Shown piece by piece: positions 1-8,682 of a stretch of DNA of 64,000 nt. This stretch comes from Desulfobacteraceae bacterium. GTDB taxonomy: Bacteria > Desulfobacterota > Desulfobacteria > Desulfobacterales > Desulfobacteraceae. Below the pieces are notes generated by a model that worked only from the letters and a program-made list of their open reading frames with translations, made no database searches and had not been told where the DNA came from. The position numbers were made by a program, and so were the translations under genes. The stretch lies in contig PIVQ01000001.1 of NCBI GenBank assembly GCA_003354055.1, positions 14,022 to 78,021 of the forward strand, given 5' to 3'. Numbering within the stretch: position 1 is the stretch's first letter; the number at the start of each line of letters is the position of its first letter.

Positions 1-657
1 AATCTTTTTATACGTTCTTGGGGACATACAAAAAGAGCATTTATATGGGCATCCCATTGATGTATAAATAGGGAACAGTAATTCCCCTGAATTCATTCGA
101 TTGTAAGTATTGCCATTTAGGTCAACAAGGTGGTAAGGCAGATCTCGATAGTCAATTCTTTCAAAGCTACGCTGAGGCGGAGAAAGTTTTACCTCTCCAT
201 TAACCTTGTATCCAAGCCCTAAAATAGTCCTCCGTTCACCCCCTTTACCTGTCAAATAATCTAGAAGTTCTTTAGACGCTTTTGAGCCCCAATCTCTGAT
301 TACAAAATCTACTAATTCAGACTCAAGGGTTTGTTCTGGCAATATTGTCGGATGTGGCCCACCCCAGACTATTGGGACATCATATTTCCCTTTTATATAT
401 TCTGAAATCTCTAACGATGTTTTTATTGGATTACCGGTCATGACAGATAATCCAACTAAATTGCAACCATTTGAAAGAATCTGATCAACTTCATTATGCC
501 ATTTTTTGCCAATTACGCGTAAATCTAAAATTTTCACGCTGTATCCAGCCTTAACAGAATCGGTTGCTGCGTATATAAGGCTTAGCGGGATATCACGCAC
601 AACATTATCCCAAGAGCCTAATGGAGGATATATTAAAAGTAAGTCTGTTTTACTCAT
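1..657 (-). CDS. Cobalamin-binding-type radical SAM enzyme, C-terminal part cut off by window edge
   Basis: From an ATG at 655-657 the frame is open for 219 codons to the window edge, so the protein is partial. Residues 1-140 resemble the B12-binding Rossmann domain of class B radical SAM proteins (YPPLGSWDN near the start, IVWGGPHPT at 96-104). The iron-sulfur motif CPYKCSFC follows, with Cys203, Cys207 and Cys210. Enzymes of this family use SAM, often with cobalamin, to methylate or rearrange unreactive carbons; the substrate cannot be predicted. The ATG overlaps the TGA of the upstream sulfotransferase gene (ATGA), implying coupled translation. It is one of five such proteins in this locus and the last gene seen in the leftward direction. 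Confidence 0.85.
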   Translation of the reverse strand, partial: MSKTDLLLIYPPLGSWDNVVRDIPLSLIYAATDSVKAGYSVKILDLRVIGKKWHNEVDQILSNGCNLVGLSVMTGNPIKTSLEISEYIKGKYDVPIVWGGPHPTILPEQTLESELVDFVIRDWGSKASKELLDYLTGKGGERRTILGLGYKVNGEVKLSPPQRSFERIDYRDLPYHLVDLNGNTYNRMNSGELLFPIYTSMGCPYKCSFCMSPRTYKKI

Positions 658-1574
658 GATTTCTTTTCATTATAATTTTCTAAAATCTTCGTTAATTCAA
701 AATCATTAACTTTTTGTTTGTTTGAGATTCTCAATTTTGGCAGAAATGTCTCATCAAGACTCATATATTCCCAAAAGTCACCTTTTAGGCTATGTCCAGG
801 GTCTCGACAGAAAGATTCATACTTAATTTCACAATATAAAGATCTCTGTATTCTATTGCACTGGAGTTCCAGAGTTTTATTCATCTCATCGTATTGCCTA
901 ATTGCCTTAAGAATAGGATCATCAACAACCTTCATTAATGGCGTCACTGGATGAAAAGTTCCAAGTTCATGGTACGCTCTTAAAACTGATTGAATAATTT
1001 GTACTGGCTCCCGTTTTATACGTACGAACTTCAACTCAGGCACTGCTTGATGTAAAATTTCTATTCTGTCGTAATTACGTACATTCTTTATTATTATAGG
1101 GTTATTACCAGTGTGATCTATCTTTCTTAAAAGTTTTAGAAAGCGAGCTCGAATCTCCTCAACACTCCCCCTAAATAGTTCATCTACTAAAAGGTTCCCC
1201 TCATTCACGTCAAAAATGGACTCTGTATAACTATAATAACTACGGGTCAACTTTAAGGATTTTCGGGGAAGGAATTTTATTATATATGATGCGTGATTGG
1301 GGAAAAGTATGTGCAGGTTGGTTATATACTTACAATTAGTCGAGCGGACTAGTGCTTGATAAATCACCGTGCTGCCACTTCTTGGAGTGCTAACCATAAA
1401 ATAACAATCAGGAATGCCTTCTGCTTTTTTCTCAAAAGTTTGACTGTAGAGTTTATAGACTACATGATCAAGTAACCTTAAGAGTGGGCCGACAAACATA
1501 ATAAAGATTGCCAGATATGCAGACTTCTTACCAGAACATAATGCCCCACAGAGCCTTTTTACTTGCGACACCAC
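654..1574 (-). CDS. Sulfotransferase family protein
   Basis: 306 residues. The PAPS 5'-phosphosulfate loop is visible as STPRSGST (residues 62-69), and a 3'-phosphate site lies near 183-200 (FVRIKREP followed by QSVLRAY, with Arg187 and Ser196). A hydrophobic stretch at about 20-40 may be a membrane anchor, which would suit transfer of sulfate to a polysaccharide or lipid-linked glycan. The start is GTG, overlapping the TAG of the upstream methyltransferase by one base. The stop overlaps the next radical SAM gene by four bases. The likely role is sulfation of a sugar hydroxyl in the locus product; the acceptor is unknown. Confidence 0.8.
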   Translation of the reverse strand: MVSQVKRLCGALCSGKKSAYLAIFIMFVGPLLRLLDHVVYKLYSQTFEKKAEGIPDCYFMVSTPRSGSTVIYQALVRSTNCKYITNLHILFPNHASYIIKFLPRKSLKLTRSYYSYTESIFDVNEGNLLVDELFRGSVEEIRARFLKLLRKIDHTGNNPIIIKNVRNYDRIEILHQAVPELKFVRIKREPVQIIQSVLRAYHELGTFHPVTPLMKVVDDPILKAIRQYDEMNKTLELQCNRIQRSLYCEIKYESFCRDPGHSLKGDFWEYMSLDETFLPKLRISNKQKVNDFELTKILENYNEKKS

Positions 1575-2359
1575 TACCTTTTACGTCCCCACACTGTTGT
1601 CGGATTATCTTCATCAATATTTATAATCTCACAATCATTTTCAATGAACCAATTCTTGACTTCGCCTGTTGTTGGGAAATATAATTTTGGGGGAGCGATA
1701 TTTACTAATACAACCTCCCGGCATTGCTTCCAACTAGAATTGAACAGTGTAACTTTAGATTGAGTGGGCAGCACTGGTAAAAATAGGACAATCAAATCTG
1801 CGATATATTTTGTTATTTTCTTGCCTCCAAATTGACATAAATTTCTCACTGTCGAAAAAAGAAGATTGAGCGGACTATTTTTCTTTGGATAAACCCAGAG
1901 CCCGATTAGTCCATCTTTTTTAAGACATCTACAAAGCTCTTTGAATGTAATGGCCGGCTCGTCAGTATAACAGATCACTCCATAAGAAAAAACTGCATCA
2001 AAACTAAAGTCATGAAAGGGTAGCTTTGTTATGTCCCCATGGAAAAAATCCCAATTAGCAAAATTGGCTTCACTATTTCGTCTTTGTACAGCCATTGATA
2101 AATCAATCCCAACAAAATGAGCGTTCATATCATCAAATTCACTTTCAGCAATTGCTTTTGCGTGAACAGCATCACCACAGCCTGCATCTAAAATCTTTAT
2201 ATGTCCTTTATGTTCTTCTATTTCAGCATATAGTTGCTGCAAAAATGTATTTGCAGCAACTATTTTGGACAGTGCAATGCTTGCGGTATTGTTAGACTCC
2301 CAATGCTCCTCAAACTCTTTAGCATGGCCGCCTTTAAGTGGTTCGTTTTTTTGTTCCAA
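1574..2359 (-). CDS. Class I SAM-dependent methyltransferase
   Basis: 261 residues with SAM motif I ILDAGCGD (56-63) and a typical post-motif section (FSYGVICYTDEP, then LKKDGLIGLWVYPK) of Methyltransf_11/25 proteins. The start is TTG at 2357-2359 with a purine-rich AGAGA stretch just upstream; no ATG start lies upstream in frame near it. It sits 65 bases after the stop of a radical SAM gene and overlaps the sulfotransferase start by one base. The likely job is methylation of a sugar or glycolipid intermediate. The substrate is not identifiable from sequence. Confidence 0.8.
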   Translation of the reverse strand: MEQKNEPLKGGHAKEFEEHWESNNTASIALSKIVAANTFLQQLYAEIEEHKGHIKILDAGCGDAVHAKAIAESEFDDMNAHFVGIDLSMAVQRRNSEANFANWDFFHGDITKLPFHDFSFDAVFSYGVICYTDEPAITFKELCRCLKKDGLIGLWVYPKKNSPLNLLFSTVRNLCQFGGKKITKYIADLIVLFLPVLPTQSKVTLFNSSWKQCREVVLVNIAPPKLYFPTTGEVKNWFIENDCEIINIDEDNPTTVWGRKR

Positions 2360-2424
2360 AAATTATTCTCTACGTGCTTCTTTGCTGCCGTTAACGTGCT
2401 GTTTATCAAACCCAAGTGCGCGAA

Positions 2425-3840
2425 TTACCTGCCGAACAAAAAGGACATACCACCAACAAGAAACCTTGAAACTCTCTCTCTCGGAAGCTTTAAAAACTCA
2501 TTGAGCAAAAACAGAACCGTTGTCGGCCTGAAATAAAATGCCCTGAACGCCTTCCTTTGAAGCTTCTTGTACAATTCAGTACTCATTCCTTTCGAATACC
2601 ATACACCATCTCCCCATCGTGAGTATTTATCTAAACCTTTAGACAAGAAGACTCCCTCCTGTTCTGCAAGGGGGTAAATTGGTGTACCTGGGTATGGGGT
2701 AAAGATTGGAAACATAGCGTAGCTTAACCCTAAAGACTTCGCACAAGAGATTGTGTTGTCAATCTCCTGTTCTGTCTCAGTAGGCAGTCCTATCATAAAG
2801 CTTGATAATGTGTTAATTCCAACTTTACGCGCTAACCTGATATTTTTATGTGCAACATCTAAGTCTAACTTTTTATTTATCAATTCAAGAATTCTCTTGT
2901 TGCCATTCTCGATTCCCATGACAATCATGTAGCAACCAGCCTGCTTCATTAAACTAAGCATCTCTTGATCACCAATTGAGTCAGCTCTTGTGTAACAGAC
3001 CCATTGTAAGTCCAATTTTGCTTCAATCATAGACCGGCATAATTCTTTTGTCCTCTTATGATTCGTACAAAAGTTATCGTCATAAATCTGAAGAGCATCT
3101 GCACCCATTTTCTCTTTCAGGTACTTCATTTCACTAATAGTACGATTTACCGATTGGTATCGATATTTATTACCCCAAACTTCTGTAGCTGCACAAAAAG
3201 TACATTTGTAAGGGCACCCCCTTGAAGAAATTATATTATAGACTTTTCGGCCTCTTATATGTACCGCTGGAAAGTACAGTTTTGGATCAAACAGATCATA
3301 TTTCGGGATAGGTAAGTCATCCAAATTGGCCACATAATCCCGCTTGCCGGTCCATAGAATGGTTCCATCCTCATCTTTATAGTAAATTCCTTTTACCTCA
3401 GATAGTGGATGATTATTATTTAATGCCTGCACGAGATCCTGAACAGTCTCTTCTCCCTCTCCGACACAGACATAGTCCACATCAGGGCATGATATTACTG
3501 AATCGGGGAAAATGGTTGCGTGAGCTCCACCCAAAAGTATTTTGACATCAGGCAGGGATTTTTTTATTGCTGCAGACACCTCTAAGCAAACATTGATATT
3601 TGATACGTACGTCTGCATTCCAATCATATCAAAACCATTTGCTTCTATATACTTAACAATGTCTTCAAGTCTTTCAACTGACGATTGATAGTCTTTAAAA
3701 TCCACCTCACAACCAGCTTTCTTGAAACTGACATATATGAATGCTAAGCCAAGAGATGGCATATTAGCTGCTGTTTTTTCCATGTTGCAATAGTTATCTC
3801 TAATTAGCATCGGTGGCATCATCAATAAAACTTTCATCAT
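2425..3840 (-). CDS. Cobalamin-binding-type radical SAM enzyme
   Basis: 471 residues. The N-terminal region (about 1-140) has the B12-binding fold pattern: MKVLLMMPP at the start, ILLGGAHATIFPD near 101-113, and CVGEGEET near 125-132. The radical SAM core follows with RGCPYKCTFC, cysteines 209, 213 and 216. The core continues with IYDDNF (metal/SAM region) and MGIENGN. Length and order match class B radical SAM methylases or BchE-like enzymes. A start of two consecutive Met codons leaves a one-codon ambiguity. It is separated from the upstream deacetylase by a 276-base gap containing a degraded reading frame. The substrate is unknown. Confidence 0.87.
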   Translation of the reverse strand: MMKVLLMMPPMLIRDNYCNMEKTAANMPSLGLAFIYVSFKKAGCEVDFKDYQSSVERLEDIVKYIEANGFDMIGMQTYVSNINVCLEVSAAIKKSLPDVKILLGGAHATIFPDSVISCPDVDYVCVGEGEETVQDLVQALNNNHPLSEVKGIYYKDEDGTILWTGKRDYVANLDDLPIPKYDLFDPKLYFPAVHIRGRKVYNIISSRGCPYKCTFCAATEVWGNKYRYQSVNRTISEMKYLKEKMGADALQIYDDNFCTNHKRTKELCRSMIEAKLDLQWVCYTRADSIGDQEMLSLMKQAGCYMIVMGIENGNKRILELINKKLDLDVAHKNIRLARKVGINTLSSFMIGLPTETEQEIDNTISCAKSLGLSYAMFPIFTPYPGTPIYPLAEQEGVFLSKGLDKYSRWGDGVWYSKGMSTELYKKLQRKAFRAFYFRPTTVLFLLNEFLKLPRERVSRFLVGGMSFLFGR

Positions 3841-3922
3841 TCATTCCTTTCAAGTTGTGCTTCAATCTGTGGTTCAAATTTTCGGCATGGTGGGCTACAC
3901 CAGTCCCTAATTTTAACATTGC

Positions 3923-4126
3923 TTAAAAAATATTAGGAACCCTATCCGTACCCTTCCAGCATAGTCTATTGAAATAATCTGCGCATAACGATGAAGAACC
4001 TGACAATATTGTTGCCATGTTCTCACAGCTCATCGGTTCTTCATACGGAAAGTTATGCCCCCCAGATTTGAGATTTGACACTTGCCGTTCAACAAAGGTG
4101 AAAAAGCCCCCTTTTTTTAAGGTAAC
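3923..4126 (-). pseudogene. Open remnant resembling the C-terminal end of a methyltransferase
   Basis: Between the deacetylase and the radical SAM gene one minus-strand frame stays open for 67 codons with no start codon at its beginning; its 5' edge is an in-frame TAA inside the end of the deacetylase gene. The peptide begins VTLKKGGFFTFVERQV, resembling the LKxGG beta-strand of class I methyltransferases, and continues with HNFPYEEP and CWKGTDRVPNIF. I read it as a truncated remnant, but the family assignment is tentative. The adjoining 3841-3922 contains nothing I recognise. A chance open frame is the alternative. Confidence 0.35.
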
Positions 4127-5049
4127 TTATTCTGTAGAAATTTCCTTGCTAAATCCTCCATTAGTACGATGTCCCGGCCTCTTGTCAAACAAGTAATAAC
4201 ACACTCTTCAAAAAGATTCCTCTTAGTTCCTAAAGGAATAGATAGTCTTTCAAGGCTGCTGCTATAACATTTGTCTACATCTATTTCACCAACTAAATCT
4301 GCTGGGTGCAGTAAATAGTAAAAAAAGTCTCTATCTCTTAACAACGATTTTAAAATTTTTTTACCAAAAGCAGCACCAAAGATAAAGTTGACTGTATGCC
4401 AATATCCTATCTTCAAAAAACGGGTTGTGGGCAAAGGTAAAATTAGCAGAGACTTGTCTAACTGTTGATTCTTATATACAAATGGTTCCCCATCATGTTG
4501 AAATGGAGAAAACCAATCTTTCCTAACTAAAATTTTTTTTAGTCGTGCCCTATCCTTCAAATGATTGATAACCATTTTTAAAATCATCGGGTACATCAGT
4601 ATTGATGGAAAGACCGAAGTGTCATACAGGTAGTTATACTTTATTAAAATGTTCCATATCTTTTGTGAACAACACCACGCTGGGGCGATAAACCCTTTTG
4701 GCTCAACCCCAGTCACGGAATATATGCGTTCATGAGCCTTTACAACTTCTTTTTCAATCTCACTTGAAGAAAGTGCTCCTAAGTTCATTGGATGCGACCA
4801 CGAATGGTTACCTATTTCATGCCCCTGGGCGGACCAGTCTTTGACACGAGCAGCTATTTCTGGATTCGCTAGGTCCTTACCAATAATATATATAGAATAT
4901 TTGAAATTATGCTTAATAGCAATTGCATTAAACCTATCGAAAACTTCAAAAAAAGAGGGATCTCTATAACCTTTTGGAAAGCCAAAAGCCTCATTTAATG
5001 AATCGAAGTTTATATTAAATGATATAGGTTTATTTACAAGTGTATTCAT
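4117..5049 (-). CDS. Polysaccharide deacetylase family protein
   Basis: 310 residues with the NodB homology layout: an early Asp in FNINFDSLNE (Asp16) and the metal-binding HSWSHP motif (His81, His85), followed by GFIAPAW (motif 3). These are the zinc ligands of carbohydrate esterase family 4, which removes N- or O-acetyl groups from sugars. No signal peptide is evident, so a cytoplasmic substrate such as a lipid- or nucleotide-linked sugar is possible. The ATG overlaps the TGA of the upstream formyltransferase (ATGA). A deacetylase beside a formyltransferase and aminotransferase suggests exchange or trimming of N-acyl groups, which is inference. Confidence 0.82.
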   Translation of the reverse strand: MNTLVNKPISFNINFDSLNEAFGFPKGYRDPSFFEVFDRFNAIAIKHNFKYSIYIIGKDLANPEIAARVKDWSAQGHEIGNHSWSHPMNLGALSSSEIEKEVVKAHERIYSVTGVEPKGFIAPAWCCSQKIWNILIKYNYLYDTSVFPSILMYPMILKMVINHLKDRARLKKILVRKDWFSPFQHDGEPFVYKNQQLDKSLLILPLPTTRFLKIGYWHTVNFIFGAAFGKKILKSLLRDRDFFYYLLHPADLVGEIDVDKCYSSSLERLSIPLGTKRNLFEECVITCLTRGRDIVLMEDLARKFLQNKLP

Positions 5050-5852
5050 ACTATTTTGAAAACATCCCTAACCCTGCAAATCTTCCCTTTATTCAGTGCA
5101 AACAGTTTATAATCCACTCGGGTTGGAAGGCTAACACATGAATTCATTACACCTTCCATTGGCTGAACATATTTTGCTACAACAATGTTATCCAATGATG
5201 TAATTAGCTGCTGCGGATAGCATTGGAATACATAGTGATAAAATGACACCAGACTTTCAGTAACAGGCCCAGAAACACACTCCTGATAAAGTAGCTCGCC
5301 GGAATCGACCTTTTCTTCCACTACATGAAATGAAATACCTTGTGCCGAATTTTCTATACACGCCCAGAAATACGGAAATAAACCTCTATTGGAAGGAAGC
5401 AAAGACGCATGTTTGTTAATAGTTCCAATTCGTGGAATAGATAGCAGAACATCACGAACGATATGATCGACCATAATTATCAAGATATCAGGTTTCATAT
5501 CTGACACCAAATCTGTACACTCTTTAGAGTTTGGATTCCTCACGTAGTGATATGGCACATTATATCGATGACAAATAGAATTGTAATTATTATCTCTTAA
5601 ACAAATTGCTCTTACCATTAAATTCCAAAAATAAAACAACGTAATCAAAATGGTATTGATAACTCCGAATACATGTAAAAACCATAATCCTTCTTTACCT
5701 TGTTTAATACTTCCCAGTTTGGACTCACATTCTATGAAACATGTTATTTCATATTTAGCACTACCTTGAATCAGAAGGAGAAAGCGCTCCCATGCCGACA
5801 CCCCCCAAAGCTTATCAGAGGAGCTTATTATTGCCACTTTTATTGAAGTCAT
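5046..5852 (-). CDS. Formyltransferase-like protein, probably sugar N-formyltransferase
   Basis: 268 residues. The catalytic triad of the formyl-transferase fold is present: Asn146 and His148 in NKHASLLPSNRG, and Asp183 in HVVEEKVDSGELL, matching the N-x-H...D arrangement of methionyl-tRNA and sugar N-formyltransferases. The N-terminal part diverges and contains a hydrophobic segment (about 57-82) that is unusual for cytosolic members. It overlaps genes on both sides by four bases, immediately after a DegT-type aminotransferase. Together they could make an N-formylated amino sugar from a keto-sugar using N10-formyl-tetrahydrofolate. A tRNA role is unlikely given the context. Confidence 0.75.
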   Translation of the reverse strand: MTSIKVAIISSSDKLWGVSAWERFLLLIQGSAKYEITCFIECESKLGSIKQGKEGLWFLHVFGVINTILITLFYFWNLMVRAICLRDNNYNSICHRYNVPYHYVRNPNSKECTDLVSDMKPDILIIMVDHIVRDVLLSIPRIGTINKHASLLPSNRGLFPYFWACIENSAQGISFHVVEEKVDSGELLYQECVSGPVTESLVSFYHYVFQCYPQQLITSLDNIVVAKYVQPMEGVMNSCVSLPTRVDYKLFALNKGKICRVRDVFKIV

Positions 5853-7054
5853 GAACTAACCTTGTTAAGCACTTTAATTACTTTAGAAGCAACTCTTTTG
5901 TCCCATTTACCGGAAATGGGTAAGTTGATGACATGTTCACTAAAGAATTTAGCATTCGGATATTCGTCATCCTTAAATTCGTACTTACGCTTATAGCAAA
6001 GAAGTAACGGACAAACATACTCTAGTACTTCTCCTACTTGAACACCCCTTGAAGCACATTCCTTCATTATTAAGTGCTTTTGTTTTGTAATAGCGACAAC
6101 CTGAGAATAAGTAGCCCCCCCGCTGTGCAAAATATTTATTTCAGAAGAAGTTTGGTGCTTCAAATAAAACTCAGCATATTTGCGTCGTGCATCGATCATC
6201 GTGTCGTATTTATCCAACTGCACTAAACCAATCTTCGCACCCCAATTCATAGGCTTCAAACACCAGTCATCGGGGAATTCAATCTTCGACTCGTCATGGT
6301 ATTTAACAAATCTATCAATTAGATTAAATTTTTCACAAAGGTTTACGATAGGAAAGCATATCGGGCTAAATACAAAATACATGATAATGAAATATGCTAT
6401 TTTCATAAGTTTTGCTTTTGATGTTGCCTTTTCGAAATATTCATTCCTATATTCTGATAATTTCTCATTTAAATCATCATTTGATGTCAAAACAACCCCG
6501 CCAAAGATAGATGTGACTATTTTGCTGATATTTAAACCAAAAATAGCTGCGTCACCAAATGCACAAACATTATTACTATCCCAAGTACATCCAAAAGAGT
6601 GTGCCACATCTTGTATTACATAAATTTTATGACCAAACTTCTTTTCAGCATCTGAAACGATTTGTTTCATTCGTATAACATTCGCAGGGTAGCCGAGAAT
6701 ATGTGTAAAAACAATTGCATGCGTATTTTGCGTTATACATGAAGCTATTTTGTCTAAATTCATGTTCAGATCATCACATGATGAGTCAATGAAGATAGGC
6801 TTGTTTCCACTTATCTCTATCGCATGAGGAACTACAGTACATGTATATGCAGGGCAGATAACTTCTTTATTATTAACTCCCCATACTTTTAATAAACTAT
6901 AAATACCCGTCCGACCATATGAAAACATTACGCCATACTTGTGCCCGAATTTACCAGCAAACTTCTGTTCAAACGCTTCAACTGCGTTTCTGTTACTTTT
7001 AAAAAGAGTAAAGAACTCTTCTTTACCTAAGTATGGTTTAAACCTTGGAATCAT
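5849..7054 (-). CDS. DegT/DnrJ/EryC1/StrS-family PLP aminotransferase
   Basis: 401 residues. The PLP-binding pattern of sugar aminotransferases is present: QDVAHSFG (Asp149, His152), then GDAAIFGLNISK with the probable Schiff-base Lys178. The CPAYTCTVVPHA segment and NWGAKIGLVQLDK are also family features. A hydrophobic run around 218-240 is atypical. The reaction would be transfer of an amino group from glutamate to a keto-sugar nucleotide. The stop overlaps the formyltransferase start (ATGA), which supports an aminotransferase then N-formyltransferase sequence. The keto-sugar supplier is not obvious nearby. The exact sugar is unknown. Confidence 0.8.
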   Translation of the reverse strand: MIPRFKPYLGKEEFFTLFKSNRNAVEAFEQKFAGKFGHKYGVMFSYGRTGIYSLLKVWGVNNKEVICPAYTCTVVPHAIEISGNKPIFIDSSCDDLNMNLDKIASCITQNTHAIVFTHILGYPANVIRMKQIVSDAEKKFGHKIYVIQDVAHSFGCTWDSNNVCAFGDAAIFGLNISKIVTSIFGGVVLTSNDDLNEKLSEYRNEYFEKATSKAKLMKIAYFIIMYFVFSPICFPIVNLCEKFNLIDRFVKYHDESKIEFPDDWCLKPMNWGAKIGLVQLDKYDTMIDARRKYAEFYLKHQTSSEINILHSGGATYSQVVAITKQKHLIMKECASRGVQVGEVLEYVCPLLLCYKRKYEFKDDEYPNAKFFSEHVINLPISGKWDKRVASKVIKVLNKVSS

Positions 7055-7119
7055 TTTTATTAGATAATATTAATAAAGCGTTTGAGGCAGATACAGAACT
7101 TCAGTTACTATATTTAGAA

Positions 7120-8682
7120 TCAAACTGAAGTCCTAAATGTAACAATCTTTGAGGTCTGGACAAGCTTTTCATGCGATCTCATATAGTATCCACTCGATGC
7201 CATATGGATGGCTCTTGATTTTCCAGAATGTTCTATCTTAACACAACCTTTTGGTTTTGATATTTTCTCTTCTATCACAATATTTTCTTCGGTAAATAGA
7301 AACTTTCGGATGACTTTTCCGTCAATTTTACTCTTACCCGTCATCAGCATCTTCACAATTATTTTCTTAAAAAGGTTACCTATATATGTTGACTTAAACA
7401 CAGTCAACGACAACATCCGCAATACTATTGTTGTGAATGGGGTAGGTAATGAACTATTAATTATATAGAATCCGGCATTGATCATTGTGTCTTTAAAATC
7501 AATGGATATCTCTTTTTGTTGTGTTGAAAATGTATTCCCATTGTTAAGTTTTCCGAATAATCCGCCATCGTCTGCATCCAACAGTCCTATTATTTTATCA
7601 AAAACCTTAATAGTACCTCCTTTATGGAAGTTAACGATAGCATAATATCGTTTTGTCGATTTTACATAAATTCCACTATCTTCAAATAACCATTCACCGC
7701 ATTGTTCATATGGAAGCTTCTCAGTGCTACTATCCGACAATTCACCAGAATACAAACAGGCTACCGCATAAGAGTTTAATAGGGGAATAAAATTCCCAAT
7801 ATCTATATCTTGTGGTAATAAATTATTACCAGCTTCAATGCCAAATCCAAGCTTATCAACAATCAACTTTGCTGTTTCTGAATATTGAGATAGACCAACA
7901 ATACCACCCAAATAGCACACTTCAGTATTTCGCGAGCCATAAAGCCCGCCAATGGTACCGTCAGGATGGACAAAGTATTTCAAATATTGAAGGCTTTTCT
8001 CGAGAGAGTCTAACAACTGAGGGCATTTTGCTTCTTCATATGCACAAAAAAGGTAATAGGTGCATAATGTTTGATACCCAGGATCTGCCCCCTCGTATTC
8101 TCTGTACCACCCTTCGTCGGACTGATTATCGTAAATTAATAGTAACAACTCATTACATCTATCTTGCCCTTCTCCAGTGAATTTATTCCACAAGGCCAAA
8201 GCCGCAACAGCTGTTGCAACATGGTTAGAAATGATGGCATGTTTTTCATCATTCTTGGTAAGAAACAGTATCAATGGTCTAACAATCTTAAGGTACTGCT
8301 TTCTCTTTTCATCACTAATTTGTTCTTCAAGGTGCTTGATTGCAGATAAGATATCAAATGCCACAAGTGCTGTGACACAAAATGATGATTCATCAGGATA
8401 CGCTTCTACCATTGAACCATTTCGAGCATGTATCTTGTTAACCGCAAGAATCGCCGCGTCAATTACTTTTAGCGTAAAGGTATTATTCTCAATAATGCCA
8501 GACTTTAAAGCGATAGCAAGAGTATGTACCCCACCCTGCATTGAACCATTAACAAAATCTTTGACTTTCCATCCCCAGTAGTCTCGATCTCCAAAACCAT
8601 ATGTATTGGATAAGTGATCTAAGTCATATAGATTGAAGACCTTATTTAGATTATTCTTGATTGTTTGGCTATAGATATTCAT
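7120..8682 (-). CDS. Unknown protein with alpha/alpha-toroid-like N-terminal half
   Basis: 520 residues, not confidently recognised. The first about 320 residues are helix-rich with repeated aromatic/acidic blocks (YGFGDRDYWGWK, GWYREYEGADPGYQTL, HPDGTIGGLYGSRNTE), as in alpha/alpha-barrel polysaccharide lyases, heparinase-like proteins or glycoside hydrolases. The C-terminal part (about 335-520) is strand-rich, as in the beta-sheet domains that follow such barrels. No signal peptide is seen. Its ATG lies 14 bases inside the end of the upstream deacetylase-like gene, so the two are made together. A role in modifying or trimming the glycan is plausible but unproven. Confidence 0.5.
   Translation of the reverse strand: MNIYSQTIKNNLNKVFNLYDLDHLSNTYGFGDRDYWGWKVKDFVNGSMQGGVHTLAIALKSGIIENNTFTLKVIDAAILAVNKIHARNGSMVEAYPDESSFCVTALVAFDILSAIKHLEEQISDEKRKQYLKIVRPLILFLTKNDEKHAIISNHVATAVAALALWNKFTGEGQDRCNELLLLIYDNQSDEGWYREYEGADPGYQTLCTYYLFCAYEEAKCPQLLDSLEKSLQYLKYFVHPDGTIGGLYGSRNTEVCYLGGIVGLSQYSETAKLIVDKLGFGIEAGNNLLPQDIDIGNFIPLLNSYAVACLYSGELSDSSTEKLPYEQCGEWLFEDSGIYVKSTKRYYAIVNFHKGGTIKVFDKIIGLLDADDGGLFGKLNNGNTFSTQQKEISIDFKDTMINAGFYIINSSLPTPFTTIVLRMLSLTVFKSTYIGNLFKKIIVKMLMTGKSKIDGKVIRKFLFTEENIVIEEKISKPKGCVKIEHSGKSRAIHMASSGYYMRSHEKLVQTSKIVTFRTSV

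Noticed and set aside
6180..6623. 147-codon plus-strand frame inside the aminotransferase gene
   Set aside because: It is antisense to a clearly coding gene with family motifs and has no independent support.
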